Origin: Bemisia tabaci
Taxonomy: Eukaryota; Arthropoda; Insecta; Hemiptera; Aleyrodidae
Assembly (NCBI RefSeq): GCF_918797505.1
Contig: NC_092799.1
Span: forward strand, 31,074,597-31,138,596
Length of the DNA: 64,000 nucleotides
Direction: 5' to 3'
Every line of letters begins with the position of its first letter. Position 1 is the stretch's first letter. Below, piece after piece: positions 13,372 through 26,008 of the stretch. The translations under genes were made by a program, and so were the position numbers. Below the pieces are notes generated by a model. The model ran no database searches. It had not been told where the DNA came from and saw only the letters and a list, made by a program, of their open reading frames with translations.

Positions 13372-13819
13372 TGCGCAACGCCGAAAGGTGGGGGAGGGAA
13401 GCGTTATCTCCGGAAATTGATTTAAAGAACTTCGGAAGAAAAATAGCGTATAAATTTCGCGCGCGGCAACGTTGTGAGTTATCTATAGCTTTGATCATTT
13501 TTGGAAGACGAATGAGTACCAATGAATGTTCAATTCGCCACGTTCTTTCCTTCGAAATTAGCTTAAGCATCTACGGTTCTGAAATCGATTCCTGGTGACT
13601 AGCTTCAGAACCGCGATATTATTTTACTTTTAAATTATCTATTTGCTTCCCTCGGAGGCGCGCTGCAATGGTTTCGTCTAAATTCGATTTTGAATTTCCG
13701 CCCTTTTTTTTTCCCCCACCTTGGTTCTGTCTGAGTCACATTCCTTTTCACTGTGATGATGTCCATATCATCCACAACCGCTGCTCTTTTTTCCGTGAAG
13801 GAGACGCCCTAAATTTGTG

Positions 13820-14062
13820 CACTGGAAAAAAAAAAAAAAAAAAAAAAAAAAACACATTGGATCTAGAGTCCAGACTCTTGAAAACATAGGCAAGCAAAAG
13901 TACTCATGATTCAATCAGAATCTAGCTTAAATCAAGAACCAAGCCTCTTCATTTAAGCGGATTTCGTTTTGATTCAAGCAAAAATCCTATTGAATAAAGA
14001 GTATTTTCTCTTGTCAACGTTTTCAAACTGGACTCTAGATTCAATGTGTTTCTTTTCCAGTG
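13820..14062. mobile_element. family A foldback MITE, copy A5
   Basis: Full-length with the left-arm A run expanded to about 27. Flanked by TG on both sides. Confidence 0.9.
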
Positions 14063-14720
14063 TGGAATTCATGTAATTTTTGAAGAATTTAGATGGCCTT
14101 TTTTGTGTCGTCACTACTGCTCTGACACTGGAAATAGACTTTAAGTATCACAGACACCACACGGTAGCCATCAACAAAATTTACGTTTCACTGGAAATCA
14201 CTGATGAATTAAAGTGCTCGAATCTTTTTATTGTGTTATTCACCACTTTAAACCTACCAACGAACTTTCACTCCTTGGTTGAAAGTTGAGCATTTCCATT
14301 TTTTAATCAAAGTACTGTAAACTTTGAAACCTGTAGCTTCCAAGTTAGATTTCTTACGTCCAAACCTGCGATCAATGGCAAAAAGTTCACCACTCTTGAA
14401 AAGTGACGTGTATCGATCAGTTTACATTTTTCTCAAGGATATCGATATACCCGGATTTCTCAAGGATTCATTTCATTTTCATTTCATTTCATTTTCTCGT
14501 CAGATTTCTCTCATTACTTGCGAACTCTCCCACCCGCAGCACACTCAGGAATTAAAACTATGGGCAAGTTCATTTGACTGTTTTTCTTTTGTTTCTTTTT
14601 TTTTCTTTTTGCGCGCTACTTGACCCCTCAAACCACTCATTTGTCAACTCCGTTTTTCTCGTGAATCTCATAGAACTGGATCTTCCCTATGTAAAATTGT
14701 TCACATATATTTTTTACGTA

Positions 14721-14726
14721 CACTGG

Positions 14727-14795
<69 letters not shown>

Positions 14796-15005
14796 ACAGT
14801 GGATCTCGAGTCCAGACTCTTGAAACATTGACAAGAAAAAATACTCTGATTCAATCGGATTTTTGCTTGAATCAAAACAAAATCCGCTTAAACTAAGAGG
14901 CTTGGCTCTTGATTAAAGCTAGATTCTGATTGAATCAAGAGTACTTTTTCCCGTCGATGTTTTTAAGAGTCTGGACTCTAGATCCAATGTGGTTTTTTTC
15001 CAGTG
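14721..15005. mobile_element. family A foldback MITE, copy A6 with long poly-A
   Basis: The left-arm A run is expanded to about 67 bases while the right-arm T run stays short. Flanked by TA on both sides. Confidence 0.9.
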
Positions 15006-15512
15006 TAATTTTAATTTTTTCCATCACGAATTCTTTTACCACCGCCAGTATTTACTTGACGTTTCCTGTATGTTTAGAGGCCTCCGTCAACAGCCTCGTG
15101 TGTTAGCGAATTCCCTTAAAAGTTCCTGGTTTTCCAACAAGGCGAGAAGAATGATCCGCACCGGGGTCATAAAGTGTGAAAGAGTGGTTCTGGCGAGATT
15201 TCATCGGTGGGCATTGTCTGGCGGGTGACAAGGCAAAACCGAAAAGGTTGCGCGCGGATAATGCCCGGACGAGAATAATGGTAATACGCTGGCTTCAACG
15301 CCATCGCACAGGGTGAGCGATGAATAAGAAAATATTATCATCTTCATCATTTATTGAAAATCTGCAAAGCTTCGCTGTCCATGCAGAAAGCTATCGCAGC
15401 CCCTCCCCCGCCACCTGCAACTTTTGAATGTTATCCCTTGCTTCGTTCTGGTGATCCCGTTCAAAAGTTGCATTGAAGCTGCTAAACTTGGAATAAAAAT
15501 TCCATGCAGGAG

Positions 15513-15695
15513 CTCTACTGCCTTGCTAAGGAAGAACGCAGTGTGTAAAATTGAACGTTCCCGAATTTCCTTTCGAAAAAGACTCGATTTTGGAAAGAAT
15601 TATGAATATTTGTCGTTGAAATTTTTAGAATTCTTAGATCAAATTACGAACAAAATCCTCTGTGAAATTAGAGGAGAAATATTCATTGGCGGGTT
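15513..15695. mobile_element. family G left-half fragment
   Basis: CTACTGCCTTGCTAAGGAAG... with the interior up to GAGGAGAAATATTCATTGGC; right end missing. Confidence 0.6.
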
Positions 15696-16065
15696 GGTGG
15701 ATTTTACCATATCATGATCCGAAGCAGATCAGTTTGAATATGTGTAACAATTTAATCGAGACGTGTAAAAACCATGCATGTTCTTTTTTCCATTTTTATT
15801 TATTTGTTTCAACAGTTATTTTCTGGATTAAGTACCCTCCTCAAAACTCGTTTTTGGTTTACCGTAATCCAAAAACTAGCCTTCACACCACTTTCAATAT
15901 TGCATTTTTTGAAAAGCATTTTTCACACACGAACACTAAAAATGGTTAATAGCAGTTACCACACGGTATCATTCAATTGATCATCAATTTTTTGCATGCA
16001 TTTTGAGCATCTGCTTTTTGAGAATTGGTCGTTAATCGTAAAAACATATAGACCAGCAATGCCTT

Positions 16066-16233
16066 CAGTGCCGAGGCTTGAATGATCGGTTATCGATATT
16101 TCCCCATGTGAAGCTGTGCGTGGTGAAGAATCAATTTTTAAGGTGTTCGTTGCGAACACCCTGTTTATCGATCCTTTTCCATAGATTTAAATGGAAGATA
16201 AATCGACGTATCGCGAAGCACGCCTCGCCATTG
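16066..16233. mobile_element. family B hAT-like MITE, copy B2
   Basis: Decayed ends (CAGTGCCGAGG...CCATTG). Flanked by AATGCCTT / AATGCTTT, an 8-bp duplication with one mismatch. Confidence 0.85.
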
Positions 16234-16869
16234 AATGCTTTTATACTTGTTAAGGAGCCTAATTGTTCATAATAAAGCACTAATAATTGGCATAATATCG
16301 CTTAGATCATGTATAGTTTACTAGCAGTCGCCTGCATGCCCTACTACGTACAATAACTCGCAACGTGTGGCAAGTCGCGGGAGAAAAACGAAACAAAACA
16401 ACATTAACATTCATACGTGATAAGAATCACTTTTACATAGGTTATTACCCGAAGATTTACGGCAATCAATAATTCAAGGGTGAATATTTGCGTAGCAATT
16501 ACTTGCATACAGGCGGAAGTTTATTGCGATCAAGGAGTACACGGTCTCCACCAATCAAACTCGCAAACTGGGAAAGTCACGGCCGGAAGCCCTGCAAGTC
16601 TTGAGGGCCCCATCATTATAGCGCTGTCAGCCCATGACACGTTTTTGTCATGTCGTGCAGGAATATGTAATTCTATCCATATTACAGTTCGAAACATGGA
16701 TAAAATTCAAAACGCCTTCAATTTTTTGTATATGCAGTAGGGACATCCAATGTGTACGAATAGTTGTATCAAGGCGCTGAAGTAAACTGCATGTTGCGAC
16801 CGAGAGATTCTGGAAACACCTCTTGCTTGGCCTCTGTCTATGTCTTGGATAGCCTAAGTCCTCAATCTT

Positions 16870-17018
16870 AAATGGACTGCATTTTGCAATTCGGAACTAT
16901 AAATCCTGGCTCTTCTTGAAAAACACTTATGAGCATAGGGAAACTAATGGCACGTACGTTGTTTTTAAACCGGGCCAGAATTTATAGTTCCAAATTGCAC
17001 AATGTAGTCCAAATGGAC
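16870..17018. mobile_element. family L foldback element, copy 2
   Basis: AAATGGACTGCATTTTGCAATTCGGAACTATAA ... TTATAGTTCCAAATTGCACAATGTAGTCC. The interior GGGAAACTAATGGYACRTACG is shared with copy 1. Confidence 0.78.
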
Positions 17019-17397
17019 TAGTGTCTTTCTTGTATCTCAATGACTACAACAGCAAGCATATAGACTTTAAAAACGGAAGAGTTCGGCTGATACGGTCAGA
17101 TCAAGATCACGACTTTTCGCAAATGTAACTAATGCGGGATAAGTTATTTCCTGTATATTGCAAATGTTCAAAAAAGTGGTTGGCATTTTATATTAATAAA
17201 CTGTAAAGCTTTAATAGTACAATATTGACTGTGATGTTTACAGCAAAAACGCGTATTTCTGTATGTGATGCTGCATATGATTGGCTCATGATTTATTTTT
17301 AAATGTTGAATTACTGTACATTACAGCTTGTTAAACAAGCTAACTGTATTATAAAAGCTAATTATCGAATGAATGAGGAATGCATTGAGGCATGCAT

Positions 17398-17629
17398 CAC
17401 AGGAAAAAAAACACATTGGATATTTAGTCCTGACTCTTAAAAAAACATCGACAAAAAAAAAAATACTCTTGATTCAATCAGATGTAAGCTTAAATCAAGA
17501 ACCAAGCCTCTTAATTTGAGCGGATTTCCTTTTGATTTAAGCTTAAATCTGATTGAATCAAGAGTCCTTTTTCTTGTCAATGTTTTCAAGAGTCTGGACT
17601 CTAGATCCAATGTGTTTTTTTCCCCAGTG
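17398..17629. mobile_element. family A foldback MITE, copy A7
   Basis: Left end mutated to CACAGG. Flanked by AT on both sides. Confidence 0.9.
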
Positions 17630-17680
17630 ATCAAGGAATGCTCCAATCGCTTGCAGTGCAACGGATGGGTGCTCGCGCCT

Positions 17681-17847
17681 CATTTGTGGCGAGGCGTGAA
17701 TGATCGACAATCGATATTTCCCTATTTTAAGCTATGCCAAAGAGTCGATTAGTAAAGTGTTCGTTGCGAATATCCTGTTTATCGATCCTTTTCCATAGGT
17801 TCAAATGACAAATCAATCGATACATCGCAAAGCATGCCACGCCACTG
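17681..17847. mobile_element. family B hAT-like MITE, copy B3
   Basis: Left end altered (CATTTGTGGCGAGGCG), right end CACGCCACTG. No clear flanking duplication. Confidence 0.75.
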
Positions 17848-20284
17848 GTGCTACTTGATGTGTTTTCCGGAAGCGCAATGAACCCGCGTCAGTAAACGTA
17901 AGTTGCCCAGCTCGGCAACTTAGGACCGGAGTTTCGGCGACTGACAGCGTGGGCGGAGCCATAATTTTCGCCGCTCGTCGTTATTTACATTCAAATAATG
18001 TAATTTATGCACAGGGCAGTTGTTTCTACGGCAAACGGCCATTATTTCGTTCGTGCCGTGATTTAATTGAATCCGTTCCTTCGGCGCTATCGGTCTTCAA
18101 ACCCGCAGTCCCATCTTGCGCTTCATCAGCCCCTCAATAGATATTTCACATTTCTGATAAATCTATGTACTTCACTCGGAAATCCGTCCACAAAATACTT
18201 CACATTCAGCAAAATTTGTTGTTTGAAAAAATGTCAATGAACCGCGCAGAAATGCGGCCACTTGACAAGGTCCGAACTACGAATAATCATCATAGCGTTT
18301 TTCGCCTCTAAATTTTATGTAGAAAACGATTCGTACAACGGGGAGTTCTGAAATCAACCTTTGAACGAGATATCAACCAAAATTGTTAACAACTATCGAA
18401 TCGTACAAATGTCAATTGTTTCTTTGCCATGTAACCAATGTTGATTTTATGCACTCATATCCCCTATAGGAGGTGATTTTCACACCTTCCGTTGTGTAAT
18501 GTGTTTTCCTCGTGCGATTTTAAGGTGGACAAATTCACCAAAGGCTGTAATTCATACCTTGTCTAGATGTCTATTCGTGGTTTCACACTCCCAAACAAAC
18601 TTTCCAAATTACGGAGGAATGATTTGATTTAGGTTCAAACGTTTATTGAAGCAGAAAAAGAGGATGCTTTCAATTTGAAGTGGATCAAAAATAATGATCA
18701 GGACATTCGAATTGTGTTAAATTCATCCCTAACTTCACAGCCTACCTATGAGGCAGCGCTCCGCTCTTTTGAACTTCCATTTCTAGTACACCCTGGCATC
18801 GCCATGATTCAAAACTTGACAATTAAAAGGCACCCCAGTTTCACAACCCCTCGCAAAACTTTAAATGACCTTCGTCATCAGTTGCAGTTTTCTAATTAAA
18901 ACGGTCATCATAAATATGTATACTCGTATGCATCGCTTCATAGCGCTTTCTGCCGCTTTACGACGCGCACATCGAAAAAACAGTATCATAATCCCAACTA
19001 TACTCCTGGCTAACTTTTTTTTGAATCCCTCAATTTGAAGACTTTTTTCGGAATCTCTCAATTTGAAATGATTTGTCTGGGTTCAAGTTTTTTCCACATA
19101 GCCATGCTTCACCTAATACTATCATATCTATTCTTTTAATCCATGCTTGTGAGACTTTAATAAATTGAACGGAGTTACACTTTATGCTCCAAGTCAGTAA
19201 CCGACTTGATTTCTAGTGTATTGGTACCACCATACCTACTTGATCTTGCCATTAATTTTCTTCACGATCTGTCATTCTTTAATGTTAACTTATATGTGCA
19301 TATTAAAAAGGAAATGAATAGTTTTTTTAAAAATGTTCGGAAAAATCCTGTATCTTCTTAACGTCGAAGTATGTCTTTTCTAGCGCATCGTATATTGTTT
19401 GTGGTAGCCTCGAGTTTTTTATTTGGCTCAAACCAGCCGCACTAGACTTTATTTTGCTTAAATCTTTCATCGTAAATAGACTTCTTCAGTATTATGACTC
19501 GATTTGTTAGTTGACTCCAATGTAATCACTTACCCCCACATCTTGGAGCAATTGGCTCGTAAATAGCGAGAGGAGGCATCGTTGCTTTCACTCCTCGCTA
19601 CTATTTCTTCATTTGCTCGGTGGGTTGAAACAGTTAGAAGGAGATGAAAGAGTTCCTATAGATCTACCACAGCATCAAGGAGGAAGTCGGATTGAATTTT
19701 GAATCAGCCCGCCATTGTTGAGACAAAAGAATAGGGCGCCTTTACGGTAAGTGTAATTGCTGGTATTAAGGGTCTCAGGGTGCAATTTGTATCTGCGATT
19801 CACTGCGACATCTTGGCTGCCCTTTCCCCTATCTGAGAGACTCAAGCGGGTTCATTAATGTAAGTGTGTTTTTGAGCGTTCCGTGCCCTGTTCATTAGAT
19901 GCAGTACAACGTTGCCAGTTTCTCATTCGATCAACGCAATGAGGTAGTAACTCCTGATAGCATGTGTCAATAGAACCAAAGCCAGGAAAACAAAAAAAAA
20001 AAGAAAGAATATTTATAGTTTTGTGTAACGCAATACTCTCTGTGTCAAGTCAAAGTTTTCCCCCTTCAACTGTGTGTAGGAGTTCAGAGCAAGAAAATAA
20101 TTTACAAACAGAAGCCTTCCCGCGATATTTGGAATTATTATCGCCAGATAGAAACACATTTGGGGTCAAAGGAGTGTGAAAATGGCAGGGTTTCAATTAT
20201 CTCCTTTGCCGGGCGGAGCACAGTGAGAGTGACAAAACTACCACGCGCAAACTAATCGTGCTCTGAAGCTGCTCACATTGTCAT
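17848..20284. other. no gene seen
   Basis: Short ORFs only; no recognisable motif and no obvious repeat family. Confidence 0.45.
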
Positions 20285-20449
20285 CAGTGGCGTGGCGTGA
20301 ATGATCGATTATCGATATTTTCCCATCTGGAGCTATGGTAAAGAATTAATTGTTAAGGTGTGCGTTGCGAACATTCTGTTCATCGACCCTTCTCCAAAAG
20401 CTTAAGTGACAGATCAATCGATATATCGCAAGCACGCCACGCGCCACTG
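20285..20449. mobile_element. family B hAT-like MITE, copy B4
   Basis: CAGTGGCGTGGCGTG...CACGCGCCACTG. Flanked by ATTGTCAT / ATTGCCAT, an 8-bp duplication with one mismatch. Confidence 0.88.
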
Positions 20450-20479
20450 ATTGCCATTACGATTTTTGAAGGCGAAATC

Positions 20480-20545
20480 GACATAATAATGAGAGGCACG
20501 TAATAATGAGAGGCACGTAATAATGAGAGGCACGTAATTAAGGGA
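20480..20545 (+). repeat. short tandem repeat, three 22-bp units
   Basis: ATAATGAGAGGCACGTA repeated three times. Confidence 0.9.
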
Positions 20546-20659
20546 GGGATCAACGCGTGCTCCTAACCCGACGGAGCAAAATGACATAACTGCTGCGCGC
20601 AGCTGTTCGTGCAGATCCTCAGCTGCGTGCTTTAGATTTTATTAAAATATTAAATATTC

Positions 20660-21025
20660 TAAAAGACGGGGAAAAAGTATACCGAAACACGCAACAAATT
20701 AGCTTCTCTCACTCTGTACCTCATTTTGCTGTTTTTATGCTAACCCCACACTCTAACAGGTACTCCCACTGGTTTTAAACATATTTTAACATTTTTTCAA
20801 ATTTTGACTACATCCCTAGTGTCTTAGTTCGTTTTGTCTCTTGTTCTATTCCTCTCCATCATGCACTGTGACAAGTCGTTACTCTAATTAACTTGTTTAG
20901 CTGTGTTTTGTGTTTGTAGCTGCTTGCTGAAGATGGGCTAAGCCCGAAATGCATCCAAGCTAATAAACTATTCTTCAACAACCATATTTTGCGTGTTTCG
21001 GTATACTTTTTCCTCATCTTTATCA
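20660..21025. mobile_element. inverted-repeat element carrying a hammerhead-like stem-loop
   Basis: GGGGAAAAAGTATACCGAAA..ACGCAA and its inverse TTGCGTGTTTCGGTATACTTTTTCC bound about 360 bp. Near the right end is CTGAAGATGGGCTAAGCCCGAAAT (20927-20950), flanked by GCTTG / CAAGC. Confidence 0.65.
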
Positions 21026-21119
21026 TAACAGCACTTTTTTTTCAACGCCAATGTCCGAGACGTCTTGACCCTACGAGAAGGAGTCATCCTCAGGTAAAAC
21101 TCAGAGGCAGCTTATGATA

Positions 21120-21232
21120 CAGGGTGGGCGAAAAGTCCTCGACCTCCGCCCCTCTAATTTTTAAAGCATGTCCGTATCAAAACGAAATTTGGAGGGTACC
21201 TACTTCTAGGTCAACAGGAGCAAAGGTCAAAA
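21120..21232. mobile_element. diverged mariner-like terminus
   Basis: CAGGGTGGGCGAAAAGTCCTCGACC... then a layout like the 25-kb element (accTaCTTCTAGGTCAACAGGAGC) ending in a poly-A run. No matching second end found. Confidence 0.5.
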
Positions 21233-22029
21233 AAAAAAAAAAAAAAATCATAAGTCCGGTCCAGAAAGCTGTTTATGAATCTGCCCCTTCTCAATTGGAT
21301 CATTCCAACTCACACTTTCGTTATTGGTTCTGTCATGGACTGAGGAGCATTTCTAAGCTCCGCGAGGAATTTTGAGGTTTTCCAATCGCCGGTTAATGAA
21401 ATGATGGTTGAATTTCAGAACTTTGTCGATCTATTATTAGGATTTGATCTCCATCAATTAAAATTAGGGAAATGAAAGCCAGCGATGCGCTCATGTCAAT
21501 ACGACGTTTTACATGCTAATCAGCTCGGTGCAAGTCTGTCAATCCTCCTTTTGATGCTCCCTCTAGAGAGTTTGATTGAAATGAAAGTTACAACGATGTG
21601 TCGATGCACCAAGAAGAATAAATTCGCAAGGCGCGAGTTTACCGCCTCCAAGTCAAGATTGAAACTGACGGGCTCCATCGTGGGAATTTTTCCTTTAGTA
21701 AGGCGTGAAGCTTTACTTTTTCCTCGCGTGGAATTGAAGTGTAAACAACAAGTACCGTATGGATTGTTTAATACGTGCGTTTAAATTTGTAAAATCTGTA
21801 AGCGCGATGTATTTGCTTTGCTCAAAATTTAAATCGCCCGTTTAATCTCATTCAAAATCCACACACAGCAGAAAACGTACTATGCGGAACGCGGTCACGT
21901 ATCCCGATCTGAAACTCTCATCTTCCAATAAACGTCTTTTTTGTAACCCTTCTGACGTCAACTAAACATGATAACTTGAAGACGGTCGTGGCCAGCCGCA
22001 GATTCCCGCAATGTTATCAACATTTCTAA

Positions 22030-22605
22030 TTTGTTTAATGTTCTTAATGGCCAAAGTCGGCAGAGTCCAAAATGGACATCGGCCAAATTCCCACCAACCC
22101 AAACCTGACACTGGAAAAAGAAAAAACACATTGTATCTAGAGTCAAGACTTTTGAAAACATTGACAAGAAGAAGGACTCTTGATTCAATCGGATTTTTGC
22201 TTGAATCAAAACGAAATCCGCTTAAATTAAGAGGCTTGGTTCTTGATTTAAGCTAGATTCTGATTGAATCAAGAGTAATTTTTCTTGTCGATGTTCTTAA
22301 GAGTCTGGATTTTAGATCCAATGTGTTTTTTCCAGTGGACAATATCATGATCATATATCTCGGAATAATTTGTTTAATATTCTTCAAGAACTTAATATGT
22401 TGAAAATATGTTTTCACCTCTCCGTTTTTTAGGGCAGGTACATACTCAAGTCGACAGAGTCCAAAATGGACATCGGCCAAATTCCCACCAACCCAATCCT
22501 GACAATATCATGATCATATCCCGGAATAATTATTATTATATTCTTCAAGAACCTAATGCATCGGAAATATGTTTTCACCTCTCCGTTTTTTAGGGCAGGT
22601 TCGTG
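22030..22605 (+). repeat. local direct duplication, interrupted by A8
   Basis: The unit CAGAGTCCAAAATGGACATCGGCCAAATTCCCACCAACCC occurs at about 22062 and 22455. The unit AATATCATGATCATAT..ATGTTTTCACCTCTCCGTTTTTTAGGGCAGGT occurs at about 22340-22440 and 22505-22600. Confidence 0.85.
22109..22337. mobile_element. family A foldback MITE, copy A8 (with empty-site evidence)
   Basis: Flanked by GA on both sides and inserted in one unit of a local tandem duplication. The uninterrupted unit near 22490-22515 preserves the pre-insertion sequence with a single GA. Confidence 0.95.
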
Positions 22606-23366
22606 GATTTGGGGGGGGGGGTGATTCGGAGGGGAGGCTAATTCTAGTGGAGATGAGGAAATACATTTTTAGCTCATGTTTATCATATTTCTGCCCTGAA
22701 GCTCTATTACACATTCTTCTATTGGATCCTGTTGGTTAGTTAGAAGTTACACAAAATCTATACTCAAAAGGTAAATTTCCACGTTTAACACGAATAGTCC
22801 AGGTTGCCCTAGTAAGTACCCGATTTGACGTCATCCACCGCGGTAGAGCGTACCGTGGTCTCTTCTATATTCCGTTCAAAAATCATTAACTGATCCCACA
22901 CAGGAATGCCAGTACCTCTCCAGATTTTTTGGAAAATTGATTTTCATAGGTTATGCCTCACGTACATTACGAATGAAATCAACATGAACGAGCGACTGTA
23001 ATATCCATTGTTCCAGTGCAAAGTATCGTGTGAAGACTATTAGCCCTTGCTTCAAAATGGGAACTGGGCCATGTCCATTCCTTGTTTTAAGGACGTCAAC
23101 GTACTGAAAATAAGTTTCCATCTGAATTCACACGTAACCTATAAGTTCACGGATGAATTTTTCAAGGATTTCAGCCAGTCTGAAGGTTTATTGAATCCCT
23201 GATAATCAGAAGTAAGTGTCTCTACTCCGAGTAAGTGTGAAAGTCGGGGAACTTTACCTTCACCATTCTGTACATCCGGTGCTCCAGGAAATGCACGCAA
23301 TTTGAATGAAATGGAAAGACTAGTTAAGACACGGACGAGCATCGAGTGTGAATTGCAATATAAATT

Positions 23367-23400
23367 CTGCCGTGATAGCGAAGAGAGCAGTAAGTGCAAA
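23367..23400 (+). repeat. family K repeat end (CTGCCGTGATAGCGAAGAGAGC)
   Basis: CTGCCGTGATAGCGAAGAGAGCAGTAAGTGCA. An inverted copy at 24150-24185 may bound one element of about 815 bp that A9 later entered. Confidence 0.6.
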
Positions 23401-23703
23401 AATCAAGTTTTGAGAAAACGGGCTCAGGAAGCATCAGACCGGGAAATTTTATCGAAGGAAGCCTCCGTTCTCTCTCAAAGTATCACTAATCCTCCGAAAG
23501 ACTCCTAGAAATCGTTTGGATGATTAAAAATCGACTGATTTTATTTCCATTACATAAAAAGTGTATTTTTCATTTTCATGCCAGGTTATTGTTAGGCGAG
23601 ACAGCCGAAGGTACTATCTACTGTATGTTTTCGTGATCGTGTTTTGAACATACATGCAACAAACAAATTTTCAGGTTATAGAAATTGGCAGAAGTGGGCG
23701 GCA

Positions 23704-23932
23704 CACTGGAAAAAAAAACACATTGGATCTAGAGTCCAGACTCGTAAAAACATCGACAAGAAAAAGGACTCTTGATTCAATCAGAATCTAGCTTAAATCA
23801 AGAACCAAGCCTCTTAATTTAAGCGGATTTCGTTTTGATTCAAGCAAAAATCCGATTGAATCAAGAGTATTTTTTCTTGTCAATGTTTTCAAGAGTCTGG
23901 GCTCTAGATCCAATGTGCTTTTTTTTCCAGTG
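23704..23932. mobile_element. family A foldback MITE, copy A9
   Basis: Full-length, flanked by CA on both sides. Confidence 0.92.
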
Positions 23933-24149
23933 CACTTTACTTGAATGCACTGTTCTCATTGGCTCTCTAGAGGAATATTGTCTCTTACTGCTGTCTTGCC
24001 TGAAACTACGTCATTTCTTGCGCACTTATGACTTTCTCATATGTCTCCTTTTCATGAAAATAAGATGGGTTTTGTTGTTATATCTATTTCAGTGATTTCA
24101 TCTAAAAGAGTCTACACGAATTTTGAAGGAAACTCGATTTCCAAAATTT

Positions 24150-24185
24150 GACCCTCACTGCTCTCTTCGCTATCACGGCAGGACT
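24150..24185 (-). repeat. family K repeat end, inverted
   Basis: CTCACTGCTCTCTTCGCTATCACGGCAG, inverse of the 23.37-kb repeat. Confidence 0.6.
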
Positions 24186-25012
24186 GTTCGCACGCTGACC
24201 GTTTTTGCAGGTCGTATAAGCAACTCCAAGTTGTAAGTACGTATGGATCGAGTTTAATAGAAACGCAACAAGTCGCATCTAGCTCAAACCGAGTCAAAGA
24301 GGTTCGAAGTTTTATCGCTTCAGAAGACACAGTTTTGAAATGTAAAGTCGTAACAACTATTTCAACGATCAAAATTTCTTTTCTCGACTTTGAATATCTG
24401 AAAGAAGATAACGAAATACTAGTTGAATTTAAAACTATGTCCAACTTCTGTTTTTCCAAAATGCAACTTGGTGCATCTTTGTTAAACTATCAGTCCATAT
24501 GTAACTGGTTTGCTGAAGCATACGTATACGCATTTTATGCTGAGACATATGGACCTTCTTTGGAACTCTACATCGTGCGTTTTAGGTGTATGTAACACCA
24601 AAGGTGAAGAACTCAATTTATGTACTTACTGTCATTGAATAATTCTGCGTTTCGCCGAAAAATTTCGTGTGTTTTTAAAAAAACGGACGCACTGAAAGAA
24701 CCATTTAAAACTTCATGACGCCTCCGGTTTTATAGAACTAACTTGCTTTCAAGACATTGTTCACACTTCAAATCACAACAATTAATAATTATTACGATTT
24801 ACCGAATTTAGTTATCATTTGATAACCCACTTTTCACTCAGTCTTAATGTATCAAAATATGAACTTATGGTTATATATTTCCAATAGAAATTGTATTTAT
24901 TTGTTCATTCTCTTCATTGTTCTTCAATGTTTTCTTTAGTAGTAGACCATTGCTCAAAATTACAAAGCAACCACCTGCTTCTGTTATATATACGTAACCT
25001 ATAACCTCTCTA

Positions 25013-26008
25013 CAGGGTGATCCAAAAGTCCCTTCCACCCCCTCTAACTTTTTACCTAATTGAGGTAAAGATTTGAAACTTGGGGGATATTCCTAGGTCA
25101 AAGGGAGCTACTTTTTGGCCCCCCTAAAATTTTCAGGGGGCCCCCCTTGGGGGGCAACGGCCCCCAACTTTTAATTTTCAAATGGGAAGACCCCCTTTGT
25201 GATAGCTCGTTCGAAAGAGCATAAAAAAAGAAAACTTTTCGCGCAAACCCGAAGTCAATAACTCAAACCGTTTCAAAATGGCGGCCGGTTAAAGTTCAAA
25301 ATGGCCGAAAATTCACACCAGGTTATTTGTCGATGGATTTGCGCGAAAATCGGTATGTAGGAGTATTTTGACACGAGAAAAACGAATTTGACGTTAGATT
25401 TTCAAAAAAACCGAAATTTCCAAAATGGCCGCCGGTTAAAGTTTAAAATGGCCGAAAATTGTCACCTCGGTTTTTTGCTGATGGATTTGCCTTAAACTTG
25501 GAATTTGAGAGTATTTTGGCATAAGATAAACAAATTTGAACTTAGATTTCAAAAAAATCAATTTTTTGTCATTTTGAACTTTAACCGGCGGCCATTTTGG
25601 AAATTTCGGTTTTTTTGAAAATCTAACGTCAAATTCGTTTTTCTCGTGTCAAAATACCCCTACATACCGATTTTCGCGCAAATCCATCGACAAATAACCG
25701 GTGTGAATTTTCGGCCATTTTGAACTTTAACCGGCCGCCATTTTGAAACGGTTTGAGTTATTGACTTCGGGTTTGCGCGAAAAGTTTTCTTTTTTTATGC
25801 TCTTTCGAACGAGCTATCACAAAGGGGGTCTTCCCATTTGAAAATTAAAAGTTGGGGGCCGTTGCCCCCCCAAGGGGGGCCCCCCTGAAAATTTTAGGGG
25901 GGCCAAAAAGTAGCTCCCTTTGACCTAGGAATATCCCCCAAGTTTCAAATCTTTACCTCAATTAGGTAAAAAGTTAGAGGGGGTGGAAGGGACTTTTGGA
26001 TCACCCTG
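25013..26008. mobile_element. 996-bp mariner-ended near-perfect hairpin
   Basis: Ends CAGGGTGATCCAAAAGTC...GACTTTTGGATCACCCTG, flanked by TA on both sides: the Tc1/mariner signature. Arms of about 438 bp (25013-25450 and 25570-26008) are nearly identical in inverted order around a loop of about 120 bp. Each arm also contains two related direct units with AAAATGGCCG and TTAAAGTTCAAAATGG motifs. No transposase. Confidence 0.92.

Larger units (their letters stand above)
11356..13819. other. no gene seen apart from repeats H and G
   Basis: No convincing exon on either strand. Confidence 0.45.

Noticed and set aside
25013..26008. Assembly artefact explanation for the long hairpin
   Set aside because: TA flanks on both sides, mariner-type ends, arm differences and a solo copy at 35.7 kb all point to a real transposon, though long reads should confirm.
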